Shown piece after piece: positions 9,870-18,521 of a stretch of DNA of 64,000 bases. The stretch spans positions 186,001 through 250,000 of the forward strand of contig JAUIGV010000003.1 in assembly GCA_030432565.1 (NCBI GenBank), read 5' to 3'. Under the pieces are notes generated by a model. That model saw only the letters and a list, made by a program, of their open reading frames with translations, was not told the origin of the DNA and ran no database searches. Source of the DNA: Verrucomicrobiia bacterium (lineage in GTDB: Bacteria; Verrucomicrobiota; Verrucomicrobiia; Verrucomicrobiales; Akkermansiaceae). The position numbers and the translations under genes were made by a program. Every line of letters starts with the position of its first letter. The stretch's first letter is position 1.

Positions 9870-10374
9870 AGGCCTCCAATCGCATCGTTCATGGGGCACG
9901 TTGTGATTGAGTGCCAAAATTGAAGATGCGGATTTTGCTTTCGGGAGCTGATTCGGTCATCTCCCGGGTGAGAAATGAGCTCCAGATTTTTCGCAAGGTG
10001 TAAACAGTTGGATAAGTTTTGGAAAAAATTTGGGGCGAAACAGGGCTGATCTCCTTTAATTATCAGGATCCTCCCTTAATTTTTTGGGAATTTTAAGCAA
10101 AATGAATAAAAAGTGACGATTTTATTGGACAGACTCGTTGAAATTTCCCTAGACTTTAATTCACAGAGCTGAAGATGGTTGAACGATCAGTAAGATTCTT
10201 CGAAACAAGCCTTCAAGACCACTTAAGATTATACCGAAAGGTGATTAAAGGTGGTCTCATGGATTTGTTAGAGCTTGGCAGGAGTTGGCACAAAAAACGC
10301 TGACCTCCTGCAAAGCCCGAAGCATCGGTCGTTCAATCCTGTCCGAAGGCTTTTAAACCAAAAAAGTGAAACTA
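9870..10374. other. 505-base intergenic region, AT-rich leader of the porin gene
   Basis: No coding sequence is visible. The left part (to about 9,960) is GC-balanced; from about 10,000 it becomes AT-rich, as expected for a promoter region of a strongly expressed gene. A weak sigma-70-like pair can be read as TTGGAC at 10,125 and TAGACT at 10,150, but the 19-base spacer is too long for a firm call. A hairpin is listed separately at 10,217-10,256. No obvious terminator follows the sulfatase gene. Confidence 0.5.
10217..10256 (+). promoter_or_regulatory. Hairpin in the leader of the porin gene
   Basis: GACCAC at 10,217-10,222 is complementary to GTGGTC at 10,251-10,256, and TTAA next to each arm extends the pairing around a loop of some 20 bases. 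It lies 118 bases before the ATG of the barrel-protein gene and probably within its leader RNA. It lacks a U-run, so it is not a simple terminator; it may stabilise the message or be an operator. It matches no riboswitch I know. Confidence 0.3.
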
Positions 10375-11187
10375 ATGAAAAAACATACTCATGCAACCTT
10401 TGGAATCCTCGGTCTGGCTCTCTTTGCTGGAGCCTCTCAAGCATCAGCCGATGTCGAGTCCCTGATCGGGGACTGTGGTGTTTCCGGAGAGATTTCCGCC
10501 GGCTGGGACAGCCGCTACTTCTACCGAGGCCTCTGGTTCGGTGATGAGACAACCTGGACTAACGTCGAGTTCTCCAAGGAGATTGCTTCCAACCTTACCG
10601 GTAGCGTGAACCTTTTCTACACCGATGTCATGGACGATGCTCTCTCGTATTCCGAGGGTAACATTGGCGCTGCTCTCTCTTATGACGCTGGCTTCGGTAC
10701 CTTCGATCTTGGATTCGTTCACTTCCGTTTCTATGATGGATTCGCTGGAACTCCTCGCGGAGGTGCTCGTGGAACCGGAATCGCTGGAAACGACGAAGCC
10801 AATGAAATCAACCTGACTTACTCGCAGGATCTCCTCTGGGGCTTCTCCGGTCACATCACGGTTGCCCGCGACCTTACCATCGACGGCACCTACGGTGAGT
10901 TCGGTATCAGCAAGAGCTTCGAGCTTAGCGATTCCGTTGGATTGGATTTCTCTGCAACGGCAGGTTACAGCTTCGACAGCTACTACACCTTTGCTGGAGA
11001 CGAGTCCGAGGACTGGACCCACACCCTTGTCAGCCTTGCACTTCCGATTGCTTTGACTGATTCCGCAACTCTGACTCCTTACGTTTCAGCTAACATCTCC
11101 CACGATGCCCGTGACACCACCAACAGTGGTGCTGATCGTGGAGACACTGAAGTCTTCTACGGAGCTTCCATTTCCGTCAGCTTCTAA
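10375..11187 (+). CDS. Outer-membrane beta-barrel protein (TorF-like putative porin)
   Basis: The ATG at 10,375 is preferred over an in-frame GTG nine bases upstream. It gives a clear Sec signal (MKKHTHATFGILGLALFAG, cut after ASQASA) and a mature protein of about 245 residues. The mature N-terminus (VSGEISAGWDSRYFYRGLWF) resembles the TorF-type putative porins, with alternating beta strands throughout and a C-terminal Phe (SISVSF) as needed for outer-membrane insertion. Codon choice is much more biased (ctc, acc, gga, ttc) than in neighbouring genes, and the gene has its own strong terminator, both pointing to abundant expression. The transported substrate is unknown. Confidence 0.75.
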   Translation: MKKHTHATFGILGLALFAGASQASADVESLIGDCGVSGEISAGWDSRYFYRGLWFGDETTWTNVEFSKEIASNLTGSVNLFYTDVMDDALSYSEGNIGAALSYDAGFGTFDLGFVHFRFYDGFAGTPRGGARGTGIAGNDEANEINLTYSQDLLWGFSGHITVARDLTIDGTYGEFGISKSFELSDSVGLDFSATAGYSFDSYYTFAGDESEDWTHTLVSLALPIALTDSATLTPYVSANISHDARDTTNSGADRGDTEVFYGASISVSF

Positions 11188-11232
11188 GCTCGGAAATCGC
11201 TTTGGGATTTCGATCCTGAGTTAACAACCTTT

Positions 11233-11269
11233 GCCGCATCCTGCTTCCGGGCAGGATGCGGCTTTTTTT
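11233..11269 (+). terminator. Intrinsic terminator of the porin gene
   Basis: A perfect 12-base-pair stem, GCCGCATCCTGC (11,233-11,244) with GCAGGATGCGGC (11,251-11,262), surrounds a six-base loop and runs straight into seven T residues. It lies 46 bases after the porin stop codon and ends that transcript. Confidence 0.95.
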
Positions 11270-11519
11270 GTGCGGTGCGGACCGCCTTGATGCCCTGGAT
11301 TTCCGGGCGGCCTCTGAGAGAGCGATTCGGTCGGGAGGTTGGATCCCGGTCGAAACCCTTTGGGGAGCTTGTCGGGTGTTTCGCCGCGCCAAATGCGGGA
11401 GATTTTCACTACATTGGGGGGCTGTCCAAGGTGTCGGGAACTGAGCCATGATTTCGAAGCGATTTTCCTCAAAAGAAAAGCACATTGCGGGTCGGCATGG
11501 TTTCGTTAGGATTCGCTGG
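11270..11519. other. Spacer between terminator and next gene
   Basis: Apart from the terminator to its left, this 250-base stretch shows no convincing gene. An in-frame upstream ATG at 11,448 could extend the following gene by 24 residues, but the extension is basic and would bury the signal peptide. No repeat or regulatory element stands out. Confidence 0.4.
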
Positions 11520-12314
11520 ATGAGAAGAATCGTTGTGATATTTGGGCTGGCGGCCGGGATGGCGTTGGGCGACGTAAAAGTGGAAGTAGCCGGGCTGCAG
11601 GTGACGGCCAAAGGCTACGTGCCGGAGGGGGAAAAAGACTTTAGCGCTCTGAGAGCTTTCAGTTGGCAGGCCGGAACGAGAGTCGGGCTACTGGTGACCA
11701 GTAGTGACAAGACGATCGTGGGATTGGATGAGGAGAAGTCAAAAGTGACTGGTTTTACCGATGACCAGGAGACCGATTTCACCAAGGCCAAAGGTCGATT
11801 CGGAAAAAACGGCGCGGAGTTTGGGATGATGTCGGAGAGTGAGGATGGCAGGGCGGTCGTGACCCATGTCGAGTCTCCGGGGCTGCCCGGAAAAGGGGCG
11901 AAGACCCTGACTCTGAAGGGAGAGCTCGTGGTATCCCTGGCTTCGAAGTCCAAGGAGGTGAAATCCGAGGTGGCGGTTTTGGAAAAGGGTAAAAAGCTGG
12001 TCGTGGGGGGAAATTCTTTCGAAATCGACAGTGTGGGCAAACCCGACTGGGGTGATGACCCCCTCCAGATTCGGCTGAAGAGTTCGGTGAACCACAAGGA
12101 CTTCAAAGGCTTCCATTTTTATGACGCGGAGGGGAACAAGATCGAATCAAAGCGTTCAAGCAGTGGTTCAATGGGGATGTTCGGAAAGCGGACCTATACC
12201 GTGAGTTTCAGCCTCAAAAAGAAGGTTGATAAAATCGTCCTTGCTGTTGATGCGTGGAGCGATTTGGAGGTTGTCAAAGTCCCCTTTGATTTCAAGATCG
12301 GAGCCGGACTCTGA
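11520..12314 (+). CDS. Secreted protein of unknown function
   Basis: The ATG at 11,520 gives a Sec signal (MRRIVVIFGLAAGMALG, cut before DVKVEV) and a 264-residue protein. The mature part is rich in beta-forming and Lys/Glu residues (TRVGLLVTSSDKTIVGLDEE, later SFSLKKKVDKIVLAVDAW) and has no cysteine pairs or catalytic motif that I recognise; it could be one or two Ig-like beta sandwiches. It lies 53 bases upstream of the SHD1-domain gene on the same strand and may be co-transcribed with it. I cannot suggest a function. Confidence 0.65.
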   Translation: MRRIVVIFGLAAGMALGDVKVEVAGLQVTAKGYVPEGEKDFSALRAFSWQAGTRVGLLVTSSDKTIVGLDEEKSKVTGFTDDQETDFTKAKGRFGKNGAEFGMMSESEDGRAVVTHVESPGLPGKGAKTLTLKGELVVSLASKSKEVKSEVAVLEKGKKLVVGGNSFEIDSVGKPDWGDDPLQIRLKSSVNHKDFKGFHFYDAEGNKIESKRSSSGSMGMFGKRTYTVSFSLKKKVDKIVLAVDAWSDLEVVKVPFDFKIGAGL

Positions 12315-12367
12315 TCTGGCGGGATTGCGGGATTGAAATACAATCGGATCAACTTGAGAATGGAAGT

Positions 12368-13678
12368 ATGAGAAACGTCCTCCTATCAGGATTCGTGGGT
12401 GTGGCACTTTTGGCCTCAGCCGGTGCGCGAACGTGGACAGATAAGAAGGGCCGCAAGATTGAGGCCGAATATCTTTCACAGACCAAGGATGCGGTTCTTC
12501 TGAAGTTAAAGAACGGCAAGGAGGTCAGCGTTCCGTTTTCGAATCTGAGTGGTGCGGATTTAAAATTTTTGATTGATGCGGAAATTGCGGCGGCGGAAAA
12601 GGAGAAGAAGCCTGGGGATGAGGGAATGGAGAAGAAGGAAGATGAGGCGGGTGGTGGAGAGGGCATCGTGGTCGAGGTCGCGGATCCGGCATGGAATCGC
12701 CCTGTTCCCAAAGAGGTCGTTCTAAAGGCTCCGCTCGAAGTTCAAGAGGAAAAGAATGGTGATTTGATTCACTATTCGTCGGCAAATTTTCGGTTGGTCG
12801 CTGATAGCCGGGTCAGTTCGAAAACAGTTGAGGCCATGTTGGAAGCCGCCGAGCTGACTCTTCTCTATTGTTCGGAGTTACCATTCGGTTTGAAGCATGG
12901 TTTCCCACGGGTGAATGGAAAGTACGAGATCGAAACGATCGCGGAAACGGATGATTGGGTGAAGGCCGGTCACCCTCGAGATAGCTGGGCAGCAATGAAT
13001 ATGACCAAGGGCAATCCAATTTTCTGCTTCGAGATTAATGGCATACGAACCTCCGGGCGCGCCAGTGAAGCGAAGCTCAAACAGGTGACCGAATATGTCA
13101 TTTATTACGTGTGTCGCGCCATGATCCCGGAGTCGTACCGGAATGAGCTGGGAGATTGGTTTTACACGGGGCTTCCCCGGCTTTTACAGATGTCGCAGAT
13201 CAGTGAAGGCAAGATGGACCTTGGTCAAATGGTCGTTGATATTCGTGACCGCATGGTGGGTCGAAAACCCGGTCGTGAGCTGATTTTTGATAAAACCGTG
13301 GAACTCCCCCCCCTGCCAAAGTTGCTTGAAATGCAGGAAGGCGGAGTGCCGGATGCGGCAGCTCGTCGTAAGCTGACTGCCCAATTCCTGGTAATGGTCG
13401 GTTACTTGATGTTTCTTGAAGATGGAGGCAAAGCGACTGGATTGAGGGAAGGCCTCCGATACATCCACGATTTCGAAAAGAACATGCCAAAGCGAATCAC
13501 CTATCGCACTGAAGAAGAATTAGAGAAAAAGAGGGCCGAGCTTCTGAAGCTCAGGAATGCTATTGGTGAGACCGCCACCGCGTTGATTTTCAGAAAGAGA
13601 CCTTGGGATGAAGTACAGGAGGACCTCATTAAACTATGGGCTGAGAACAAACTTCCCGTGGTGTTTGAGAAGAATTAA
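12368..13678 (+). CDS. Secreted SHD1-domain protein
   Basis: After a Sec signal (MRNVLLSGFVGVALLASAGA) residues 20-65 read as an SLA1 homology domain 1 (SHD1): RTWTDKKGRKIEAEYLSQ, then VLLKLKNGKEVSVPFSNLSG and an LKFL end. This short SH3-like module is common in exported planctomycete and verrucomicrobial proteins and probably binds peptides or ligands. A charged Glu/Lys-rich linker follows (about residues 75-100). The remaining 330 residues (YSSANFRLVADSRVS onward) form a domain I do not recognise. The protein is 436 residues. It ends 237 bases before the convergent Lon-like gene, with a shared terminator between. Confidence 0.65.
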   Translation: MRNVLLSGFVGVALLASAGARTWTDKKGRKIEAEYLSQTKDAVLLKLKNGKEVSVPFSNLSGADLKFLIDAEIAAAEKEKKPGDEGMEKKEDEAGGGEGIVVEVADPAWNRPVPKEVVLKAPLEVQEEKNGDLIHYSSANFRLVADSRVSSKTVEAMLEAAELTLLYCSELPFGLKHGFPRVNGKYEIETIAETDDWVKAGHPRDSWAAMNMTKGNPIFCFEINGIRTSGRASEAKLKQVTEYVIYYVCRAMIPESYRNELGDWFYTGLPRLLQMSQISEGKMDLGQMVVDIRDRMVGRKPGRELIFDKTVELPPLPKLLEMQEGGVPDAAARRKLTAQFLVMVGYLMFLEDGGKATGLREGLRYIHDFEKNMPKRITYRTEEELEKKRAELLKLRNAIGETATALIFRKRPWDEVQEDLIKLWAENKLPVVFEKN

Positions 13679-13856
13679 TTTCACTCCCCATTTCAAAAGA
13701 GACGAATGGATGATTTTAGATTTTGAGGGAGACGTGCGTCTCGGCGGAAGGGTGAACCGGGTGCATTCTCACCACCGTGGTGTTATCGACTCTTTCGAAA
13801 CTCTCCTATGTCCAGGGAAAAAGGTCCCGTGAGGATTTTCTTGGACACAGGGGGAT

Positions 13857-13893
13857 AAAAAAAGGCCCGACTCTTCGAGAGCCGGGCTTTTTA
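13857..13893 (-). terminator. Bidirectional terminator between convergent genes
   Basis: GCCCGACTCT (13,865-13,874) pairs with AGAGCCGGGC (13,878-13,887) with a single A-C mismatch around a TCG loop. An A-run flanks the left arm and a T-run the right arm, so U-tracts follow the hairpin on both strands. It is 22 bases from the Lon-like stop on the minus strand, which it mainly serves, and can also stop the SHD1 transcript. Confidence 0.85.
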
Positions 13894-13914
13894 AGATTGA
13901 TCCGGAAACGGATC

Positions 13915-15630
13915 CTAGCCGTAAAGCTCTTCCATGATCTCGGGATCACCCATGAGCTTTGAGCGTTCGCCGTTGGCGGTCTCCCACTCCTTTTTAATCC
14001 GCTCGATGAATTCTTCATCCTTTTCATCGTCCTCACGGCCCTCCGAGAAGGACTTGAGCACTTTGAGCATTGAATCACTGAAACCCTTGAGGCGTGAATC
14101 AAGCTTGTCGGAAACTCCCTCGAGCTCGTTGAGCGCATCTTTGGCGGCATTACGGTCGGCGGAGTTCAGGTCCGCTTCGTCGCTCCAGACCATCATCTGG
14201 ATCTTGCGAGCGACTCCGGAGATGTTGGTGTTGATCTGGTGGAAGGAACCTCCGAGGGAGAGGATCTTTTTCTCCTCGCCTTTGGCAACACTGAGGAGGA
14301 TCTTGGCGGACTCGTGATTCGGCATTTTTTTGACCACGTCCTCGAGGAGTTCGATGACCTTGGCATTCTTCAGAGACTCTTCGCCCTGGGCCTCGATGAG
14401 CTCGGCAACTTTGTTGAAGTCATCGATGGTGGATTGCACATCTTCCGGCTTGTCTTTGGAGGCCACCATGAGGGCTTCCTCGAGGGTCTTGAAGCTGAAG
14501 ACCTGAATCGCCATGAGCTTCTTGATTCCGTCGAGCACGAGGATGTCGGAAACTCCCTTGATGTTTTCGTGAGGCACTCCCACGAGGTTGCAGCCTTTGT
14601 TGGTGGCACCGCGGATTTTACCGGCAACGCCGCCGATGCGGGTAACCTTGCCGTCAGCAGTGATTGCTCCGGTGCAGGCGAATTTGTCATCAAGCTCACG
14701 GCCGGTGAAGAGGGAATCGAGGATGATGGACATTGCGGTTCCGGCTGAAGGGCCGTCGAGCAGGGTGTCTTTATCTTCGAAGGTGATGGTAACGCGGTAT
14801 CCGGAAGGGATCCGTCCGTCATCTTCGTGGCGGACACGCATGAGTTTCATGATCTCTTCAAGGGAGTTTCCGGTCATGTTGCCGACCTTCTGGTCGATAT
14901 GGAATTCGACTCCATCGATGTCCTTCTCGCGGAGAGCGGTGGCACTGAGTGAGGCGGCGGCTCCGGCGTGGCGGCCGTTTGAGAGGGTGCGGACGGAGAG
15001 TCCATAGACGGTGCGTTGGGTGGCGGCGAACTTTTCGGCCTCTCCACCGGGGATGGTTTCACGCCGCTCCTTGAACTCGTTATCGTCCTGACGATCCCAG
15101 GGGTTGTTGAACACGGGAGCTTTCAGCATGTCCTTCCAGTCGGCTTTCCCGGTCTTCTTCTGGTACTTCTCGAGCGTGTCCTGATATTTGCCTTCGGGCT
15201 CAAAGCGGAGTGCGATGTCGATGCAGTAGGCGGCACACTTGAGGTTATCCTTGTTCTCGTCCTTTCGCATCAGGGTGCGAACGCCTCGATAGATTTTGCT
15301 GTAGATGTCAGACTTGGCGGCATCCTGTTTCACGGTACGGCTGCGCTGCTTCAGGTCGTCGAGGACGTCTTTGAAATTTTCCGACTTCGGCTCGAGGCGT
15401 CCGGCAATGGCGAGTGAATTGGACCGAAGTTCGAAGTTCACTTCATCTTCCTTTTCGTCGAAATCACGGGCGACCGAGAGGAGGCCGGCGAAAAGAGCGG
15501 TTTTCGTGATGTCGTTGATGGCCAGCTTTTTAGTGCTGAAGAGTTCCTTCTCCATATTCGGAGGTCGGTAGTTATCAGCTAGGATCACTCCGGTGAGGAG
15601 GAAGAAGACGGAGAGGAGGCGGATTTTCAT
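13915..15630 (-). CDS. Secreted Lon-type (S16) serine protease without ATPase
   Basis: The ATG at 15,630 gives a Sec signal (MKIRLLSVFFLLTGVILA, cut before DNYR). Residues of roughly 235-395 form a Lon proteolytic domain: VTITFEDKDTLLDGPSAGTA holds the nucleophile Ser in DGPSAG, and GKVTRIGGVAGKIRGATNKG supplies the general-base Lys. The AAA+ module of classical Lon is missing; instead there is a 230-residue helical N-terminal region and a coiled-coil-like C-terminal tail of about 170 residues. Such stand-alone S16 proteases are rare as exported proteins. The gene lies 66 bases downstream of the next gene on the same strand and probably shares an operon with it. Periplasmic proteolysis is inferred. 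Confidence 0.8.
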   Translation of the reverse strand: MKIRLLSVFFLLTGVILADNYRPPNMEKELFSTKKLAINDITKTALFAGLLSVARDFDEKEDEVNFELRSNSLAIAGRLEPKSENFKDVLDDLKQRSRTVKQDAAKSDIYSKIYRGVRTLMRKDENKDNLKCAAYCIDIALRFEPEGKYQDTLEKYQKKTGKADWKDMLKAPVFNNPWDRQDDNEFKERRETIPGGEAEKFAATQRTVYGLSVRTLSNGRHAGAAASLSATALREKDIDGVEFHIDQKVGNMTGNSLEEIMKLMRVRHEDDGRIPSGYRVTITFEDKDTLLDGPSAGTAMSIILDSLFTGRELDDKFACTGAITADGKVTRIGGVAGKIRGATNKGCNLVGVPHENIKGVSDILVLDGIKKLMAIQVFSFKTLEEALMVASKDKPEDVQSTIDDFNKVAELIEAQGEESLKNAKVIELLEDVVKKMPNHESAKILLSVAKGEEKKILSLGGSFHQINTNISGVARKIQMMVWSDEADLNSADRNAAKDALNELEGVSDKLDSRLKGFSDSMLKVLKSFSEGREDDEKDEEFIERIKKEWETANGERSKLMGDPEIMEELYG

Positions 15631-15696
15631 AAGAGGGCGTGATGGTAGAATAAGGGGAAACTTTTTCAATGCTCAAAGCGGAGGAAGAGAAGGGTA

Positions 15697-17460
15697 TTAT
15701 TCATCTTTCTTGGCGGCGGGCTGATAAATCTCCATAAGCTTGGCGCGAAAGTCCCCTAACTTTTTCTGGAATTTGACCATGTCGCGCTCTCTGACCTCTT
15801 CCTCATTGTCCAAAATGGCGGAGGCTCCCCGTCCCACGGAATTGAGATCTTTGATGAGATTGAGGGCGTCATCCAGAACATCAATTTCCTTGCGCTCGAG
15901 CCGCCTCTCGAGCGGGGTGAGCCGGTCGCGGGTGTCTTTGTAAGCGTCCCTGATGGCGCGCTCCGGGGTTTTGTCAATTTGGTATTCGAATTGGGCGAGT
16001 GGTTCGAGGCGTCGGTTTAGCTCCTGGGCAAACATGAAGCGGGTGAAGTAGGCAGGGCGCCGGATTGATTGTTTGGCCAACATCATGGCCGAAAGGTGTT
16101 TGGGGGAAAGTTGGCTTGCCTTGGTGAGTCGTTGCTCGACCGAAGAAAGACTGAGAAAAGTCCCCAAATTATTGGCTTGGACGGCCTTGTCGCGGACCTC
16201 GATGTATCCATCGCTCGCGGCCTGCAGGTCGTCCGGCATTTTGCCGTCGTCATAAAACAGGTTGCGGGCTTCCTCGAAGGTCGGGGCTTCAAGAACCTCG
16301 AATTTGGTAAAAAATGAGGCGTTTTCGATCACAAGCATTGCGGTCATTTCCTCAATCATGCCTTTGCCGACAATGAGCCGGGTTCCGGTTGGGAGGCTAA
16401 GTTCATTGAGCCGATAAAGGAGTTCCCAGGCGTGAAGCGGCCTTTCAAGGTCTCCGCTGGCCCGGAGACGGGCAAAGAGGATGGTGTTGCGGCGCAGCGG
16501 GCGTCCGGAAACGGCAGCGTCCAGCATCATGGCAATATTGGCGGCGATGTTCTCCCTGTTTTTGACGAGATACTGGCGTTTGTTGGTATTGATGTTGAGG
16601 TTGTAGCCGTCCGGAAGGGATTTGGCGTTCGTCCGGAAAAAACCCAACAAGGACGAGTGAAGCGCTTTGACCTCGAAATCGGTCGCCGGTTGGAATTTCA
16701 GGCTGCCTCGTCGATCTCCCGGCCCGGGTGCGTCTTCGTCGTCAGGATCCGGAGCGGGAGCTTCGGTTATGACCAGGCTGGTCGTGATCAATCCGGGAGT
16801 TTCAGGCGAGCCATCCTCGATTCCTTTGGAAAACATGGGGGTTTCCGTTAAAATTGCCCTCACCTTGTAACCCAAACCCGAATCATTTGGACCCGGTGTG
16901 ATTTCGGGGTCGTGACTGGCAACCTCTTGCTCCTGAAGATCGAATTTTGAGACCTTGGCAATGACGCCGCTCCAGCGTTTTGACGCATTCGGGGTGTCGT
17001 GGTTTGCCAGGGCGGGATGCCCGGTGGCGACGGGTGCCAGGATGTCGAGGAGGAGCTGGCCGAGGAGATGGCCTCCGGAATCTTCCGGTAGTTGGCTGAG
17101 CCAATCCGCAGTGTCGATGACGGCCTTGCGGGCGGACTGGACAAGTGAATTTTCCGGGCGGGGACGCTCGTTTCCACTGAGATACGCCGCCTCGATGGAC
17201 CTTGCTCGATTCTGCCCGGGGAGAAGTCGTTGGCTTAAGGTGAGGATCTGGGCGCGATGGCGGAGCTTGCCCGGTGACTTTGGTATGGGTCCGTCTGCCA
17301 GAATCGCCAGGTGATCGGCGAGTTCGCGAATCGCGTCAATATCCATCGGGATGAGGTCGCGACGAAGGAGTGGGACGGAATCGTTCGCCGGGAGATACCT
17401 GACACCCGCGTTGGCAAGCGAAGTCAGGATGAAGAAAGCGGCAAAGAAAACGAGTCGCAT
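15697..17460 (-). CDS. Secreted helical protein upstream of the Lon-like protease
   Basis: The 587-residue protein has a Sec signal (MRLVFFAAFFILTSLANA); the ATG at 17,460 is taken rather than the GTG three bases earlier. I do not recognise a family. It looks alpha-helical, with several Arg/Leu/Glu-rich stretches and a Pro/Asp/Gly-rich loop near residues 240-255 (APDPDDEDAPGPGDRRG). The C-terminal 130 residues are strongly charged (LTPLERRLERKEIDVLDDAL) and may form a coiled coil like the tail of its neighbour. Being first in a probable operon with the secreted S16 protease, it may be a partner or substrate of that enzyme; this rests on context only. Confidence 0.6.
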   Translation of the reverse strand: MRLVFFAAFFILTSLANAGVRYLPANDSVPLLRRDLIPMDIDAIRELADHLAILADGPIPKSPGKLRHRAQILTLSQRLLPGQNRARSIEAAYLSGNERPRPENSLVQSARKAVIDTADWLSQLPEDSGGHLLGQLLLDILAPVATGHPALANHDTPNASKRWSGVIAKVSKFDLQEQEVASHDPEITPGPNDSGLGYKVRAILTETPMFSKGIEDGSPETPGLITTSLVITEAPAPDPDDEDAPGPGDRRGSLKFQPATDFEVKALHSSLLGFFRTNAKSLPDGYNLNINTNKRQYLVKNRENIAANIAMMLDAAVSGRPLRRNTILFARLRASGDLERPLHAWELLYRLNELSLPTGTRLIVGKGMIEEMTAMLVIENASFFTKFEVLEAPTFEEARNLFYDDGKMPDDLQAASDGYIEVRDKAVQANNLGTFLSLSSVEQRLTKASQLSPKHLSAMMLAKQSIRRPAYFTRFMFAQELNRRLEPLAQFEYQIDKTPERAIRDAYKDTRDRLTPLERRLERKEIDVLDDALNLIKDLNSVGRGASAILDNEEEVRERDMVKFQKKLGDFRAKLMEIYQPAAKKDE

Positions 17461-17501
17461 CACGAAGCCACCTTACCTTGACGCCGTTTTGTTGCAAAGC
17501 C

Positions 17502-18509
17502 CTATGGTTGCAGGGACACGACTTGGCGGACGAAGCCCCGTGATCCGGGTTCCAGGGGAATGGTGATTTGGTTCACGGTATCGGAAATGGGGATGATTTC
17601 CGGCGATTCCGAGATGAAATCAGTGAAGTTCTCAAGTCCGCCGCTTTGGAGTCGGTGGGTGATCCCGATCCGGTCGGTGGCCAGCTGATAGCGAAAAGCA
17701 GTCATTCCATTGGAGCGAATCAGTTCGCCGGGAGAGCGCGAATTCGAATCAAGCGGATCGGTCCCGGCAGCGAACTCGAGAAGGTTCCCGATGCCATCGC
17801 CATCCGGGTCGTCATTGGGTCCGTTGAGCCCGTTGGGAAAGGTGAATCCAGCCTGCCAGGTCGCAAAATCCAATTCGGCCGGAACCGCTTCAACACTGTT
17901 GATGGCGTTCGTAAGGGCTGTGACGTCGTTGGTGCTGAGGCTGTCCCGCTCCGGGATTTCATTGTAAAGGATTTCAGGAGCGGCAGGGTTGGTGTTGTCG
18001 ATAATGACGACCCGGCGTCGCTGGGAAAATGGGAAAGTGAAGGGGCTCCCAGATGAGTTCACTCCTCTGAAATACGAAAATCCCGCTCTTATGTCTGAGC
18101 TTCGATTGTTGGTGGCATCGATAAAGGTGAACTCAAAGTGGTTGTTGTTCGAGATGTTGTTGATGCTGTTGTCCCAGTTTGAGGTGACCTCGATCGAGAC
18201 TGCGCAGAAGTCGACTTCGACTCCGTTGACGTTGGTTCCGCCATTTGTGGCGCTGTTGAATTCGTTGATGATTTTGTCTCCAAACTGAAGAGCAAGAGTT
18301 CCTCAACCACTTCACCAAGGCGTGAGATAAACGAGGACCTGGACGTTTGCCGGCTGCTCCGAGAGTTGTCTGTCCGTCAGGTTTTGGAATTCTCCTCCGG
18401 AGAAATTTGTCGCTTCTGCGAAGGCAACGTCCTCGGAGATTGTTCCGACGGTTGGGGGCATTGCGGCAACCGGAGCCAACAAAGCGATTGATAGGAGCGC
18501 GGTTTTCAT
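17502..18509 (-). pseudogene. Frame-disrupted secreted protein, two in-frame TGA codons
   Basis: Two open stretches, 18,315-18,509 and 17,502-18,302, lie in the same frame, separated by TGA at 18,312-18,314 and TGA at 18,303-18,305. The first part has a signal peptide (MKTALLSIALLAPVAA) and ends VQVLVYLTPW; the second continues GTLALQFGDKIINEF and ends with a DDPDGDGIGNLLEFAAGTDP calcium-binding-type tail typical of verrucomicrobial exported proteins. Skipping one T after LTP gives GEVVEEL in another frame, and stepping back restores LALQFGDK, so a compensating insertion and deletion within about 30 bases explains both stops. The intact protein would be about 335 residues. Either the gene is recently broken or the assembly has a paired error. 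The family is unknown. Confidence 0.7.
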
Positions 18510-18521
18510 GGTTTTTTAAGC

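Noticed and set aside
10217-10256. Riboswitch in the porin leader
   Set aside because: The single weak hairpin does not match any riboswitch consensus I know, so it is listed only as a hairpin.
18303-18314. The two TGA codons read as selenocysteine
   Set aside because: They fall in a non-redox context without a Cys partner or SECIS hairpin nearby, and a paired one-base shift explains them better.
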